64,000 nt of DNA, from the NCBI GenBank assembly GCA_938023035.1, contig CALIDI010000042.1, positions 1-64,000 on the forward strand, read 5' to 3'. The stretch's first letter is position 1. Each line of letters starts with the position of its first letter. This stretch comes from an uncultured Leptolyngbyaceae cyanobacterium. GTDB lineage: Bacteria > Cyanobacteriota > Cyanobacteriia > Leptolyngbyales > Leptolyngbyaceae. The notes below the pieces were generated by a model. It was not told the origin of the DNA, searched no databases, and worked only from the letters and a program-made list of their open reading frames with translations. This document shows positions 18,907-29,471 of this stretch, in pieces. The position numbers and the translations under genes were made by a program.

Positions 18907-20838
18907 ATGGAATTTTATCAGCCCCCGCAAACCTCCAAGGGGCAGTATCGCTATGATTCTACCGGCTCACTTCAGGGGCCGGCTCGATTGTTTCCCTATG
19001 TGGGAGACGATGGAATGCTGCGTTATATCCTGGAGCGGTTGTCTCAAAATCTGCTGAACCAGGGTCGCCTGTCATCGCCGCTGATGCAACTCTTTCAGCA
19101 GGTTGACCAAGGTCAGCAACAGTTCGGTGAGTTATGGATTCAATTGAGTAACCTGCTGGCCGATTGGCCAGGAATTGATTGGGAATGGTTAAATCTGAAT
19201 TTGCCGCCAGGGGAAGCCTTTAGCCGCGAATTTGTGAAAGAGCGGCGAGTGATGACCCAGGCTGTGGCGATCGCTGAAATCGCGGCAAAAGCAGTGATTC
19301 GCTGGGTTCCCCCAATGGCATCAGCACGCCCTCAGTGGCAGCGAGAAGCCTTTTACAAAGCCTTAGAGATGAGAGGGCGATCGCGTCCGTTAGTCAGCTA
19401 TGTGCACCAGCGCGATGGCGGGTTAAGCGACTTGGAGTTTGCACGGCAACGCCTAGCCGGATGTAACCCCACCGTGATTCGTGGAATGCAAGCTGCTGAT
19501 CGAGCGCGACTGCAAGCCTGTGAGTCTCACCTACCTGCGCAGTTACAGGGAACCCCGATGGATTGGACGGCGGCGGCAGCAGCAGGGCGGCTTTTTTGGG
19601 TGGACTATCCGATTTTGGCGGATTTAAGCGTTGCCGAGCTGCAACCCGGACGCTATGTGACTAGCCCCATTGCGTTGTTTTACCAGTCAGAACAGGGGTT
19701 AGAGCCAGTATTGATTCAATTACAGTCAGGCCGCGTGGTCTTGCCGCCAGTGAATGGCGGGGAGGCGGATGCCTGGATGCGGGCAAAGCTGGCTGTTCAA
19801 TGTGCTGATATGACCCACCATGAGTTGATTGCTCACCTAGGAGAGACCCATCTGGCGATGGAGGCATTTGCGATCGCCACGGCTCGCCAACTGTCGCAGA
19901 ATCATCCCTTAGGTCGGTTGCTGCGTCCCCACTTTCGCTTTCTCTTAGCGATTAACCAGCGGGGTAACCAGCTCCTGCTTGGGGAGGGTGCTGCGATCGA
20001 ACAACTTCTGGCACCGACCCTGCCGGCTGCTATTGGCTTGATTAACCGCAGCTATCGAGCGCGCTCCTTTGCTAGTGCGGCCTTACCTACGCAGTTGAAG
20101 CAGCGAGGGGTTACCGCGGAATACCAATTGCCTGATTTTCCCTATCGCGATGATGCTCTGTTGCTGTGGGAGGCGATCGCCCGCTACGTCTGCCGGTTTC
20201 TACAGAACCACTATCTGGACGACGCAGCCGTTCAACAAGATGCCTACTTGCAAGCCTGGGCCGCAGAGTTGGGGGCACCGATGCAATCTGACCAGTTTGC
20301 CCAGCCACCTGCTTGGTTGCCGGCAGAGAGCCGAGCTGATGTTGGCTTAGATTTAAGAAATTTACCTACAATCCCCCGTGTGCCTGATTTTCCAACCGCT
20401 CAGACTCCGGGGCGATTGACCAGCTTGCAGCAGGTGTTAGATGTGGCGACCCAGGTAATTTTTACCTGCACGGCCCAACATGCGGCGGTTAACTTTAGCC
20501 AGTTTGACTACGGTGGTTATGCACCTAATGCACCCATGTCCCTGGCCTGCTTGCCAGAGCAAGCGACTAGCGCCACAGACTTGTTACCACCGCTCGATCG
20601 AGATTTGGGACAAATGAAGCTCACCTTTGCCCTTAGTGGCATTCGCTGGAGTCAGATTGGCCAGTCAGAGACCATGCCACTTGATCGGGGCGATCTCCAG
20701 GCGTTGAACCAATTCCAGCAGGATCTTAAGGAAATCGAACGACGCATCAACAGTCGCAATCAAGAACGCCAGGCCCGCTGGGGGGTAATGTATCCTTACC
20801 TACTACCCTCTCAAATTCCCAACAGTATTAACATCTAA
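18907..20838 (+). CDS. Lipoxygenase
   Basis: Lipoxygenases insert O2 into polyunsaturated fatty acids with a non-haem iron. The 643-residue protein has the iron-ligand pattern HLGETH (H310, H315), HAAVN (H525, N529) and a C-terminal Ile (I643), matching His-His-His-Asn-Ile-carboxylate. Around these are HPLGRLLRPHFRFLLAIN (about 333-350) and SQFDYGGYAPNAP, both characteristic. There is no N-terminal PLAT domain; length is that of single-domain bacterial/cyanobacterial enzymes. The ATG at 18907 follows GGGAGC. It is 12 bases upstream of the large membrane protein gene and is likely co-transcribed with it. Regiospecificity cannot be read from sequence. Confidence 0.9.
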   Translation: MEFYQPPQTSKGQYRYDSTGSLQGPARLFPYVGDDGMLRYILERLSQNLLNQGRLSSPLMQLFQQVDQGQQQFGELWIQLSNLLADWPGIDWEWLNLNLPPGEAFSREFVKERRVMTQAVAIAEIAAKAVIRWVPPMASARPQWQREAFYKALEMRGRSRPLVSYVHQRDGGLSDLEFARQRLAGCNPTVIRGMQAADRARLQACESHLPAQLQGTPMDWTAAAAAGRLFWVDYPILADLSVAELQPGRYVTSPIALFYQSEQGLEPVLIQLQSGRVVLPPVNGGEADAWMRAKLAVQCADMTHHELIAHLGETHLAMEAFAIATARQLSQNHPLGRLLRPHFRFLLAINQRGNQLLLGEGAAIEQLLAPTLPAAIGLINRSYRARSFASAALPTQLKQRGVTAEYQLPDFPYRDDALLLWEAIARYVCRFLQNHYLDDAAVQQDAYLQAWAAELGAPMQSDQFAQPPAWLPAESRADVGLDLRNLPTIPRVPDFPTAQTPGRLTSLQQVLDVATQVIFTCTAQHAAVNFSQFDYGGYAPNAPMSLACLPEQATSATDLLPPLDRDLGQMKLTFALSGIRWSQIGQSETMPLDRGDLQALNQFQQDLKEIERRINSRNQERQARWGVMYPYLLPSQIPNSINI

Positions 20839-20850
20839 CTGTGATTAAAG

Positions 20851-23800
20851 ATGAATTCTCCATCGGATCGCACGGTTGAGGTCGAGCTGTTTTTTCAAAT
20901 AGGGCAGCCCGAACTTTTAGAAGGGTTGGATCACCTATTACGGCTGGGTTTAATTTCTGAGCGGCAAGTGCGGCAAATTTGCCAAGATTGCCTCATTTGT
21001 CCCCTCCCGGAGGTGATGGTTGGCTCGACCTTTGAGGATGATTTTGTCCCTTTAGTGGCAAGCCGCTCGGCGCCCCAACAAACGCCTCAGGCCCGGCCTC
21101 AACCCCGCCCGGTTGATCATCCCGTGCCTCGCTTAGCTAGCCCCCAGCCAGCGCCAGCATGGGTTCCTCAGGTTCTGAATGCCCTCATGGCTGAAATCAG
21201 TGTGGTTTGGCTGCTGTTCTTGGGGGTGTTTTTGGTGGGGGTGTCTTCTGCGGTGCTGGCAGCTACCCAGTGGCGTTACTTTTCCCCGGTTGGTCAATAC
21301 AGTATTTTGTTGGGCTACACGCTGCTGTTTTGGCTAGCCAGCCACTGGACCCAACGCAACTCCCGCTTGCAACTGACGCACCAGATGTTGCAGGTAGCCA
21401 CTTTGTTCGTGGTTCCAATCAATTTTTGGATGATTGATGGGTTTCGCCTCTGGCAAAATCCTGGCGGACAGGTGCTTGGAGCGATCGCCGCGATCCTTCT
21501 CTCTGGTATGGCTCTGCACCTACTCCGGCGAGAGAGTCTCTCTGTTAAGGTCAGTTATCTCGGTTTAGGCTGGTTGCATGGGGGTTGGGCTTTCTCCCCT
21601 TTTCCTTTGGTGGCGGTCTATGTCGGTAGTTTTGGCGCGGCGGCGCTGCTTTACCGCTGGCAAATGCCACCGGCGTTAGAGTACCGCAGCCAGATACCGG
21701 TTCAGCCGGGTTTAACCGCGACCATGGGGGCCGGGCTGTTGCTGCTGGGCCGGGCCGCGCTAGGGGCGGGAGTTTCTCTCAGCCAGTTGAGCTTAGCGAT
21801 TGGGGTGATGGGTTGGCTGGTGGGCTGGCTAGGGCAACAAGCCCGTTTTTGGCTGTGGGGGGACGTTGCAGTAGTGATATTGCTGCTGGGGTGGCTGAGT
21901 GCTGTCAACCAAGTACCCCCTTGGTCGGCGATTGCGATTGGGGGTCTGGCGGGTTCGCTGCTCTGGCAACGCTTGCAACAACATTGGCAGCGATGGCTCC
22001 TGCAAGCTTTATTTGGCATTGGTCTGGTGAGTTTTGTGTTGCTCTGGGTCTGCTGGCCAGCAGAATGGCGGGCAGCTCTTGCAACCACTGTTGGCATTTG
22101 GTCAAGGGGAAACAAGCCCCTGGAACACAGCTTCATTGCGCTGTGGCTGTTTCCCTATCTATGGTGCGCACTAGGAGGCGCTAACCGATTAAGGCGACCC
22201 CAGCCGCTGCTGGCCACGCACCTAGAGCAGATGGTTTTGCTCACAGGGCTAGCACTAGGGTGGCTGCTGGGGGGGCATCCCCTGTTGCGATCGCTGTACT
22301 TTTCTTTAGGGTGTTTGACGCTAGTTTGTTGCTGGCAAACGGTTATCGCCTCTCCGTTGCTCACCAACCTGACCCATGCCACCGGGTTGGCGACACTGCT
22401 GGCCTGGATTGACTGGTCTGTTGTCGATCTCCCCACCTGGGCCTGGGGCCTGATTTTGCTGGGGGTGCTGCTGCCGGAGTGGGCGATTTGCCGGGTGGCG
22501 CGATCGCCGCTTTGGCAGCGCAGTTGTTGGTATTTTGGCCTGGGCCTGGCAGCCACCAGCTATGGACTGTTCTGGCCGCAGATTGGTTTGGGCAATAACC
22601 AGCAGGGGTGGAGTCTTTGGTGGCTGATTGTTCCGCTTGGTCTCTTAGTCTTGAGTAGACGGCGCTCCTTTGCATTATCTCGACTGGCCGCAATTTTAGG
22701 GGTGGGAGCGGTGTTGCTGGCTCAGCTGCTAACCCTTTGGCAGGGGCATCTGCTAATCGTGAGCTCGGCTGTGGGCACCTTGCTCCTGCTAGGGTTGAGT
22801 CGGCGGCTCCCCACCTTGGCGGTTGCCAGCTTGACCGTGGGCCTAGGATTAGGGTTTAGCCTGGTCACCAGTCAACAAATCTGGGGCGATCGCTTTGATT
22901 TCTGGCTTTGGGGAGCGCTGGCGTTGCTGGGGCTAACGCTGCTACGGGATGGCCTGGGGTTCTATCGACGATGCCTCGGTCGCCGTTATGCGATCGCCTG
23001 TCATCGCTGGGGCTTTGGGGTAACCACCCTGTTGCTGGTATTGATGACCCTCAGGCTTTCTCTGGTAGCCTTTGGGTGGGCTGAGCCTCAACTTCTTCCC
23101 CAAATCAGCCGGGCTGCCCTGCTGATCCTTCTCGCTGTGGGCTGGTTTTATATTGGGCGACAACCCCAGAACGTTAGTTTTTATCAATTTGCCTGGGCGT
23201 TTGAGGTCTGGCTTGTCGCCCAGAGCCTGCAATTGCAACCCTCCTCCCAGGCTTTGCCCTTTCTCACGATGAGTAACAGTGGGTTAGCGCTACTTACCCT
23301 CTGGATCGGTGATTCCTGGACAATTGCTCAGACTCGCCAGTCTAGGTTGGCGATAGGCAACACGGTAGAATCCCGTTTCCCCTTTACCAGTTGGCACCTG
23401 ATTCCGATTCTCTATGGTCTGGTAGGGGGACTCTTGGCTCACCGTGAGTTTGTTGCCAGCACCGGCCTGTATACGCTGGTGGCGGGCTTCACAATGGTTG
23501 GGGTGGGGCGACGCCAGAGCAACCTTAAGCCGGTCACCTTTTTGGGGTTGTTGACTTTAACGTTGGGGGCGTTCGAGTGCTTGATCCATTATCTCAGTCA
23601 ACAGTCAGGGGGGATGCCCGGCGATGGTCTGACCCTCCTGGCTCTGCTGGCTGGGGCGATCGCCCTGGTGTACGAAGTCGGTCACCCCTGGCTGCGGCCC
23701 TATCTGCAGCTATCGACTCCAGAGCTACGACAAATAGCCCACTTGCACTGGGCCGGAGCAACAGGCTTGGCAGCGATCGCTACAGGCAGTGGTTGGAGTG

Positions 23801-24687
23801 ACCGCGGCCTGTGGGTATGGATCGGGGGGATGTTGGTACTCGCGGCCTATGCCGCCTGGCAGGGGAGACGACAATCAGAGTGGGTCTATGGCGGGTTTGC
23901 TCAGCTGATCTGGGCCTTGCGATTCTGGTTAGAGAAACTTTTGCCCCTGAGTGTTTTAGGGCTATGGGCCGGGGCGATCGCCGCCGCATTGAGCCTAATG
24001 ATTTATCACCTCCCCTGGCCCCGTTGGGGGTGGTCAGCGAAACCCTGGAAAATTTCGGCAGGCGTCTTGCCAGGGTTAACCGCTTTTCTCACTGGGGAAT
24101 TTGCCAATATTCCCAGCTTGCTGCTGGTAGCTGCCTTCTACGCCTGGATTGCCAAACAGGTCGAGCAAATTCGCCTGAGCTATCTGAGTATCGCGCTGGC
24201 GGATCTAGCCATCCTTCGTTTCTTACAGGCAAGAGCACTGACCCAACCGCTATGGGGAATGGCGCTCGTCGCCGCATCCCTGCTCTACTTGGCCCAAATA
24301 GAACCCCTGCTCAGAGAACCCGATCGGCGAGAACAACGACATTGGCTGCGCTGCCTGGCGATCGCCCTCTTTAGTCTGACGGCACTTTACCAATCTGATG
24401 GCCAATTTTGGCCTGGACTGGGGGCAATTTTGCTGGGCATTCTGATGGTGGTGGCCGGTCTGGTTTTACGCATCCGTGCTTTTCTCTACATCGGTACACT
24501 GACCTTTATCATCAAAGTGTTGCGCCAACTCTGGCTTTACATCAATGACAACTCCTTGGTGCTATGGGCCTCAGGGATTGGGTTGGGCCTGTTGCTGATT
24601 TGGGTGGCAGCGAGTTTTGAGTCTCGCCGCGGCCAGGCGATCGCCCTTTTGAGTCACTGGCAGGAAACATTAGCCACCTGGGAATAG
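20851..24687 (+). CDS. Very large polytopic membrane protein, DUF2157-like
   Basis: A 1278-residue protein. Residues 1-110 are soluble, with a helical ELLEGLDHLLRLGLISERQV that resembles the cytosolic head of DUF2157 proteins, then a Pro-rich linker. From about residue 110 to the end it is a string of some 30 or more hydrophobic helices rich in Leu, Trp and Gly, with few charges. No catalytic motif is visible. The start ATG is 12 bases after the lipoxygenase stop. DUF2157-like membrane proteins are of unknown function; I make no functional claim. Confidence 0.8.
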   Translation: MNSPSDRTVEVELFFQIGQPELLEGLDHLLRLGLISERQVRQICQDCLICPLPEVMVGSTFEDDFVPLVASRSAPQQTPQARPQPRPVDHPVPRLASPQPAPAWVPQVLNALMAEISVVWLLFLGVFLVGVSSAVLAATQWRYFSPVGQYSILLGYTLLFWLASHWTQRNSRLQLTHQMLQVATLFVVPINFWMIDGFRLWQNPGGQVLGAIAAILLSGMALHLLRRESLSVKVSYLGLGWLHGGWAFSPFPLVAVYVGSFGAAALLYRWQMPPALEYRSQIPVQPGLTATMGAGLLLLGRAALGAGVSLSQLSLAIGVMGWLVGWLGQQARFWLWGDVAVVILLLGWLSAVNQVPPWSAIAIGGLAGSLLWQRLQQHWQRWLLQALFGIGLVSFVLLWVCWPAEWRAALATTVGIWSRGNKPLEHSFIALWLFPYLWCALGGANRLRRPQPLLATHLEQMVLLTGLALGWLLGGHPLLRSLYFSLGCLTLVCCWQTVIASPLLTNLTHATGLATLLAWIDWSVVDLPTWAWGLILLGVLLPEWAICRVARSPLWQRSCWYFGLGLAATSYGLFWPQIGLGNNQQGWSLWWLIVPLGLLVLSRRRSFALSRLAAILGVGAVLLAQLLTLWQGHLLIVSSAVGTLLLLGLSRRLPTLAVASLTVGLGLGFSLVTSQQIWGDRFDFWLWGALALLGLTLLRDGLGFYRRCLGRRYAIACHRWGFGVTTLLLVLMTLRLSLVAFGWAEPQLLPQISRAALLILLAVGWFYIGRQPQNVSFYQFAWAFEVWLVAQSLQLQPSSQALPFLTMSNSGLALLTLWIGDSWTIAQTRQSRLAIGNTVESRFPFTSWHLIPILYGLVGGLLAHREFVASTGLYTLVAGFTMVGVGRRQSNLKPVTFLGLLTLTLGAFECLIHYLSQQSGGMPGDGLTLLALLAGAIALVYEVGHPWLRPYLQLSTPELRQIAHLHWAGATGLAAIATGSGWSDRGLWVWIGGMLVLAAYAAWQGRRQSEWVYGGFAQLIWALRFWLEKLLPLSVLGLWAGAIAAALSLMIYHLPWPRWGWSAKPWKISAGVLPGLTAFLTGEFANIPSLLLVAAFYAWIAKQVEQIRLSYLSIALADLAILRFLQARALTQPLWGMALVAASLLYLAQIEPLLREPDRREQRHWLRCLAIALFSLTALYQSDGQFWPGLGAILLGILMVVAGLVLRIRAFLYIGTLTFIIKVLRQLWLYINDNSLVLWASGIGLGLLLIWVAASFESRRGQAIALLSHWQETLATWE

Positions 24688-24790
24688 CTCACTCAACATT
24701 GGACGCAATGGGGTCGGACATGCGACACTGTCTGAAAGAAATGTAAGAACACCCCCTGACAATTTCGGCAGGTGCTGGAAGGACAAGATT

Positions 24791-25270
24791 ATGGCACTGT
24801 TTGCAACCGGTCAAAAGCTGATTCGAGATTTAGAAACCAATGGCGCTTTGGGAGTGTATGTACCCCTAGAAGGCGGCTTTGAGGGTCGCTATCGTCGCCG
24901 GATTCGCTCAGCGGGTTACGATTCCCTATCGATTACAGCCCGAGGGTTGGGAGATGTCGCCGCTTACCTGACAGGTGTTCATGGGGTGCGCCCACCCCAC
25001 CTGGGTAAAAAAAGTGGAACGGCCTCTGGGGCCGCCGTCGGTTATCGCTACTATGTGCCACCGATCGCCTCCTATCGCCTAGAGGCGTTGCCTCCCCGGG
25101 CCAAGGGTTTACTCCTGTGGATTATTGAGGGTCATATTCTCTCTAATCAGGAAATAGAATATCTGGCGAACCTGCCGCTCCTGGAACCTCGCCTCAAAAT
25201 TGTGGTGGAAATGGGCGGCGATCGCTACTTCCGCTGGGAACCTTTGAAGCAATCCTTAATGACGGCATAG
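24791..25270 (+). CDS. ndhN: NAD(P)H-quinone oxidoreductase subunit N
   Basis: NdhN is a peripheral subunit of the cyanobacterial/chloroplast NDH-1 complex that carries electrons from ferredoxin to plastoquinone (cyclic flow, respiration, CO2 uptake). The 159-residue protein begins MALFATGQKLIRDLETNGAL and contains YVPLEGGFEGRYRRRIRSAG and GVRPPHLGKK, typical of the family. An AAGGAC ribosome-binding site sits just upstream of the ATG. The next gene on the same strand is ldpA, a pairing often seen in cyanobacteria. Confidence 0.95.
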   Translation: MALFATGQKLIRDLETNGALGVYVPLEGGFEGRYRRRIRSAGYDSLSITARGLGDVAAYLTGVHGVRPPHLGKKSGTASGAAVGYRYYVPPIASYRLEALPPRAKGLLLWIIEGHILSNQEIEYLANLPLLEPRLKIVVEMGGDRYFRWEPLKQSLMTA

Positions 25271-25759
25271 GCAATCCGAGGTTTTTGCCTGGTTTGGCGG
25301 CAGATCTTTGGCTGGCTTCTCAAAATCGCAGACATTCTGAGAGTAGGTGCATGTCACTTTTGCCCTCACCCCAAATTCCTCTCCTAAATTGGGAGCAGGG
25401 CTTTGAGATGGTTCAGCCTCTCTTCTCCCCGGTTGGGAGAAGAGGCTGGAGGACGAGGGCCTGCAAAGGTGGCAGGCCCTTTCGAGAAGTTTGTCTGCAA
25501 CAAGGCGCGCCCGTCACCCTAAGATGACCTGCATCGGTGAGAGCAAGACGCTCTCTGATATAGCCATTCCCACCGAATTGAAGCCAGGGTGCAGGGGTAA
25601 GCCTTTGACTAGGGGCCACGCCGCCACCCCCTCCTAACCTTTAAGGATTTAGCAGCCTAGCGATCGCCACCGTAAAAAGATCTGAAACGCCTGCCGAAAT
25701 TAGGGATTATTTTTGGGGTCACTCTCGTATTTTTGTCCATTGCACACTAGCATAAGGGT
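25271..25759. other. Intergenic region between ndhN and ldpA with a repeat element
   Basis: The 489-base gap contains the dispersed repeat described separately (25346-25470) and no convincing gene. After it comes CCTTTCGAGAAGTTTGTCTG and sequence with no clear structure, and the ldpA GTG start at 25760. Confidence 0.6.
25346..25470. repeat. Dispersed repeat with inverted-repeat-like ends, copy B
   Basis: The left end GGTGCATGTCACTTTTGCCC and the right end GAGGGCCTGCAAAGGT occur, in reverse orientation, at the two ends of the block at 63266-63445. The middle is Pu/Py-rich (CTCTCCTAAATTGGGAGC, then CTTCTCCCCGGTTGGGAGAA), forming self-complementary arms. There is no open reading frame with family resemblance. 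Confidence 0.65.
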
Positions 25760-27019
25760 GTGAGTGAACTCTTCTACCCTTTGCAATCCTTAAGAGAGGG
25801 GCGCTGGTTTAAACTAATCTGTGGAGCCAGCTATCAACACCTCCCTGCTGTCAGAAGTTTGGCGCTAGCATTTGCTTTGGCTGGGGCTGATTGTATTGAT
25901 GTCGCCGCTGATCCGGCTGTGATTGGTGTCGCGAGAGCCGCGATCGCTCTCGCTGAAGAACTCGGTCAGGCAGCTCAGGCGCGTGGATTTGCCTACCAAG
26001 GCGCGCCCTGGCTGATGGTCAGCTTCAACGATGGGGAAGATCCTCACTTTCGTAAGGCCACTTTTGATCCTAGGCAGTGCCCACCAGATTGCTCCCGCCC
26101 CTGTGAGTCGATCTGCCCAGCGCAAGCCATTGTGTTTGAACCGGCTGAGAAAACACTTTGGCATGATCACGCGCAAGAACGATCAGGCGTTGTGAGCGAT
26201 CGCTGCTATGGCTGTGGCCGTTGTTTACCCGTTTGCCCGCTGCAACACATTACCACCCGTGCCTATGTATCTACCCCCGCAGAGGTCGCTACCCTCGTAC
26301 TACAAGCCGGGGTCGATGCGGTAGAAATTCATACACAAGTTGGTCGGCTCACAGACTTTCAGCGACTCTGGAAGGCCATTGCTCCCTGGGTACATCGCTT
26401 ACAGGCCGTTGCCATTAGTTGCCCAGATGGTGACGGTTTGAGCGATTACCTCTGGGCGCTGCACGATACCATTGCGCCCTTACCCTGTGCACTAATCTGG
26501 CAAATGGATGGTCGCCCCATGAGTGGAGACATTGGGGCCGGCACCACCCACGCCACCATTAAACTGGCCCAAAAAGTATTAGCCCTTCGCTTGCCCGGCT
26601 ATCTTCAGCTCGCCGGCGGCACCAACCACTATACCGTTCCCAAATTGCGCCAGTTGAACTTGCTGCAAACCCCGCCATTGCCGAAGGCGCGATCGCATCT
26701 CCGGCAGTGGCTTTGCTGCGAACAAAACGCACGGCCCCAGGCTCCTGCAACCATTGCCGGAGTTGCCTACGGCAGCTATGCTCGTGCACTCCTTTTGCCA
26801 ATTCTCAATCAGCTTGAAACAACCGAAATGACCGATTCTTTTCTACCCTCTGAGGCTAATCCTGGAACATCCCGAACCTGTGGGTCTGCTCAGGCTGAAC
26901 CACCACTGCCCCTGGAAGCTGTGTCAAGTTTGCTGTGGCAGGCCGTTGAACTGGCCGACTCATTGGTCGCTCAACTCAAATCACCCCAACAGCCTGCGAT
27001 GTCTATGCCCCTCGTCTAA
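25760..27019 (+). CDS. ldpA: Light-dependent period protein LdpA (Fe-S, redox input to the clock)
   Basis: LdpA is an iron-sulfur protein that, in Synechococcus elongatus, senses redox state and affects circadian period. The product is 419 residues and starts at a GTG with GAACTC context ([20 protein letters not shown]). Two 4Fe-4S motifs are visible: [14 protein letters not shown] (C107, C111, C115, C119) and [12 protein letters not shown] (C149, C152, C155, C159). The rest is a TIM-barrel-like alpha/beta region ([20 protein letters not shown]) and a variable C-terminus of about 70 residues rich in Ser/Pro. It follows ndhN and precedes the Ycf45-like gene. Function is by family. Confidence 0.88.
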   Translation: MSELFYPLQSLREGRWFKLICGASYQHLPAVRSLALAFALAGADCIDVAADPAVIGVARAAIALAEELGQAAQARGFAYQGAPWLMVSFNDGEDPHFRKATFDPRQCPPDCSRPCESICPAQAIVFEPAEKTLWHDHAQERSGVVSDRCYGCGRCLPVCPLQHITTRAYVSTPAEVATLVLQAGVDAVEIHTQVGRLTDFQRLWKAIAPWVHRLQAVAISCPDGDGLSDYLWALHDTIAPLPCALIWQMDGRPMSGDIGAGTTHATIKLAQKVLALRLPGYLQLAGGTNHYTVPKLRQLNLLQTPPLPKARSHLRQWLCCEQNARPQAPATIAGVAYGSYARALLLPILNQLETTEMTDSFLPSEANPGTSRTCGSAQAEPPLPLEAVSSLLWQAVELADSLVAQLKSPQQPAMSMPLV

Positions 27020-27092
27020 GGCGGTGGGCCGATTTAGTTTGATTTTAGTCCGTATTTGCCCGACTTCCCTTTGTTACCTCGCTGTCGTCCTC

Positions 27093-29006
27093 ATGGTGAA
27101 TCAAAGCAGCATTAACTCTTCTGACTCGAATAAGGATAGGCTTGCTGACAATCAGCAAACTTCTTTAACCTCCTTAGCCGTCAATCAGCAAACCCAGGTA
27201 ACAGACGACCTGGTAAAACTTTTGGCAATCTTGCCGCGCTCAATTCGCGATCGCCTAGAACACCATCCCCAAAAAGACGCCCTCATCGAAGTCGTCATGG
27301 ACCTCGGTCGTCGTCCAGAGGCCCGTTTTCCTGGAAAAGCCGAATATCTCTTAGAAACACCAGTAACGCTCGCCGATCTGAATGAGTGCATTGCCCATTT
27401 GGGGGATTTTGGTGGCGATAACCGGGCTGGAATTGAGCGCACCCTGCACCGCATCAGCGCCATTCGCAATCGCCGGGGAGAGGTCATTGGCCTCACTTGC
27501 CGGGTAGGACGGGCAATTTTTGGCACGATTGGGATGATTCGCGACTTGGTAGAAAGTGGTCAATCTATCCTCATGCTAGGCCGTCCAGGAGTCGGGAAAA
27601 CTACAGCACTGCGCGAAATTGCCCGCGTCTTAGCCGATGAGTTAGAAAAGCGCGTTGTCATTATCGACACCTCCAACGAAATTGCCGGCGATGGAGATGT
27701 ACCCCATCCTGCCATTGGCCGTGCCCGCCGCATGCAGGTTGCTCGCCCAGAGTTACAGCACCAGGTGATGATTGAGGCCGTGGAAAATCACATGCCAGAG
27801 GTTATCGTCATTGATGAAATTGGTACAGAATTGGAAGCGCTGGCAGCCCGCACGATTGCCGAACGAGGCGTACAACTAGTAGGGACTGCCCATGGCAACC
27901 GCCTGGAAAATCTGATTAAAAATCCAACCCTTTCTGATCTGGTAGGAGGAATTCAATCGGTCACCCTGGGCGATGACGAAGCCCGGCGTCGGGGCAGTCA
28001 AAAAAGTGTGCTGGAGCGCAAAGCCCCGCCCACCTTTGACATTGCCGTTGAAATGATGGAGCGGCAGAAATGGGTAGTACACGAAGACGTTGCCAATACA
28101 GTAGACAGCCTACTGCGCGGACGGTTGCCCAGTCCTCAGGTGCGTACAGTCAGTGAAACTGGCAAGATTTTAATTACCCATGAACTTTCAAGTAACCCTC
28201 CTGAGACTGGTTTTCCGGGCAAGTCGCGGCCTTCCTTCAGCCAGTTATCAGGATCGGAGTCGTTCTTAGAAGACCGGGTCAGTGCTGGGCGCAGTAAGCC
28301 CCCCAAAGGATGGCGATCATCGGGACGGATGACCCCCGTGCCGGCCTCGACCTATGCGCCCAGTTCAGAGCGGCAACAATTTGAGCAAATGCTGGATGAT
28401 TCCTTTGTCGCAACTGACCTAAGTAGTAGCGATTTTGTGGATGACCCCCAGTGGGATAGCGCCCCAGCGTCACAACAGCGCTTTGGCCCTAATGGCGAAG
28501 ATGTGGTTTATGTCTATCCCTATGGGGTGAGCCGGCACCACTTAGAGCAAGTGATTACGACCCTCAACCTGCCTGTGATTCCAACGAAGGATATTGACCA
28601 TGCAGACGCCGTGTTAGCCCTGCGATCGCATGTCAAAAACCATGCCAAGTTGCGCCAAATGGCCAAATCTCGCCAGGTGCCAATCCACACCATCAAAGCC
28701 AGCACCATTCCCCAAATTGCCAGGGGGTTAAGGCGAATGTTGAATATGGATGAGCCAGGGACTTCCGACACGGCTGACTTGAATCTGTTTTTGCGGGGGG
28801 ATGGCCAAGATGACGAATGGGAAGCCCTAGAAGAAGCCCGGCTAGCAGTGGAGCAGATTGTGATTCCCAAAGGGCAGCCGGTTGAACTGCTACCGCGCCC
28901 CGCCAGCGTGCGCAAGATGCAGCACGAGTTGGTGGAGCATTATCGGCTCAAGTCCAGTAGCTTTGGGGATGAGCCAAATCGCCGACTGCGCATCTACCCC
29001 GCTTAG
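27093..29006 (+). CDS. R3H domain-containing AAA ATPase, Ycf45 family
   Basis: A 637-residue protein. Residues about 60-350 form an AAA-like ATPase related to sporulation protein SpoIIIAA and to the chloroplast-encoded Ycf45: Walker [36 protein letters not shown] and a conserved AHGNRLENL. The middle is low complexity. The C-terminal part has a cyanobacterial Ycf45-type domain ([17 protein letters not shown]) and ends in an R3H-like motif ([13 protein letters not shown]), a single-stranded nucleic acid binding signature. Chosen start is the ATG at 27093 ([10 protein letters not shown]); an in-frame start further up overlaps ldpA. It lies 73 bases after ldpA and may be co-transcribed. Confidence 0.88.
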   Translation: MVNQSSINSSDSNKDRLADNQQTSLTSLAVNQQTQVTDDLVKLLAILPRSIRDRLEHHPQKDALIEVVMDLGRRPEARFPGKAEYLLETPVTLADLNECIAHLGDFGGDNRAGIERTLHRISAIRNRRGEVIGLTCRVGRAIFGTIGMIRDLVESGQSILMLGRPGVGKTTALREIARVLADELEKRVVIIDTSNEIAGDGDVPHPAIGRARRMQVARPELQHQVMIEAVENHMPEVIVIDEIGTELEALAARTIAERGVQLVGTAHGNRLENLIKNPTLSDLVGGIQSVTLGDDEARRRGSQKSVLERKAPPTFDIAVEMMERQKWVVHEDVANTVDSLLRGRLPSPQVRTVSETGKILITHELSSNPPETGFPGKSRPSFSQLSGSESFLEDRVSAGRSKPPKGWRSSGRMTPVPASTYAPSSERQQFEQMLDDSFVATDLSSSDFVDDPQWDSAPASQQRFGPNGEDVVYVYPYGVSRHHLEQVITTLNLPVIPTKDIDHADAVLALRSHVKNHAKLRQMAKSRQVPIHTIKASTIPQIARGLRRMLNMDEPGTSDTADLNLFLRGDGQDDEWEALEEARLAVEQIVIPKGQPVELLPRPASVRKMQHELVEHYRLKSSSFGDEPNRRLRIYPA

Positions 29007-29135
29007 CCAGCCCTGCCGGGTTGCTGACTTTGTATATGTGAGTGTATATGTGAGTCTGAGATCGAGAAAGGGGCATTGTTTAGAGGTTTTCAACCCATGG
29101 CATCATTCAGCGTTGCTAAATGAAGGACTGCCTTG

Positions 29136-29232
29136 CCCCCATTCCCTTTCTTGAATGCCTGTCAGGGCTATACCCTTCGCCCCATGGGAGCAGGACACAC
29201 GCGATCCGGTTCCTGCCCCCAAACAGGGAGCG
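29136..29232. repeat. Dispersed non-coding repeat, copy C
   Basis: Contains CCCTTTCTTGAATGCCTGTC and GGGCTATACCCTTCG, matching the 16.24-16.28 kb copy with scattered differences. No coding sense was seen. Confidence 0.65.
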
Positions 29233-29320
29233 CTACGGTAAAGACGAATGGGGTGATTCCTATCTAGATTCAGCAACGTCAATCATTCTTAACAGACTCC
29301 TGTTTTTAACAGATACAGTA

Positions 29321-29440
29321 GGCTAAGGCATCCGTCTGTCTGCCTTCACCCCCACCCCTTTCCCACCCCCAAAGCAGGAGAGGGGCTTCGACCTTTCCTG
29401 CTGCCTCGACGGGAGTGGGGGCTAGAGATGCGGGTAGCTT
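29321..29440. repeat. Dispersed non-coding repeat, copy D
   Basis: Begins TAGGCTAAGGCATCCGTCTG, like TAAGCTAAGGCGTCAGTCTG at 16208-16227, then a C-rich stretch and GCAGGAGAGGGGCTTCG, as at 16280-16296. It lies between the Ycf45-like gene and radC. Confidence 0.65.
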
Positions 29441-29471
29441 AGACGAGTCCAGAAATTTCTGCCTTGCCGTA

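Larger units (their letters stand above)
29007..29471. other. Intergenic region of repeats
   Basis: No gene is convincing. Around 29136-29232 is one repeat copy (TTTCTTGAATGCCTGTCAGG then GGGCTATACCCTTC) and around 29321-29440 another (TAGGCTAAGGCATCCGTCTG, GCAGGAGAGGGGCTTCGACC), both related to copy A near 16.2 kb. Confidence 0.65.
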
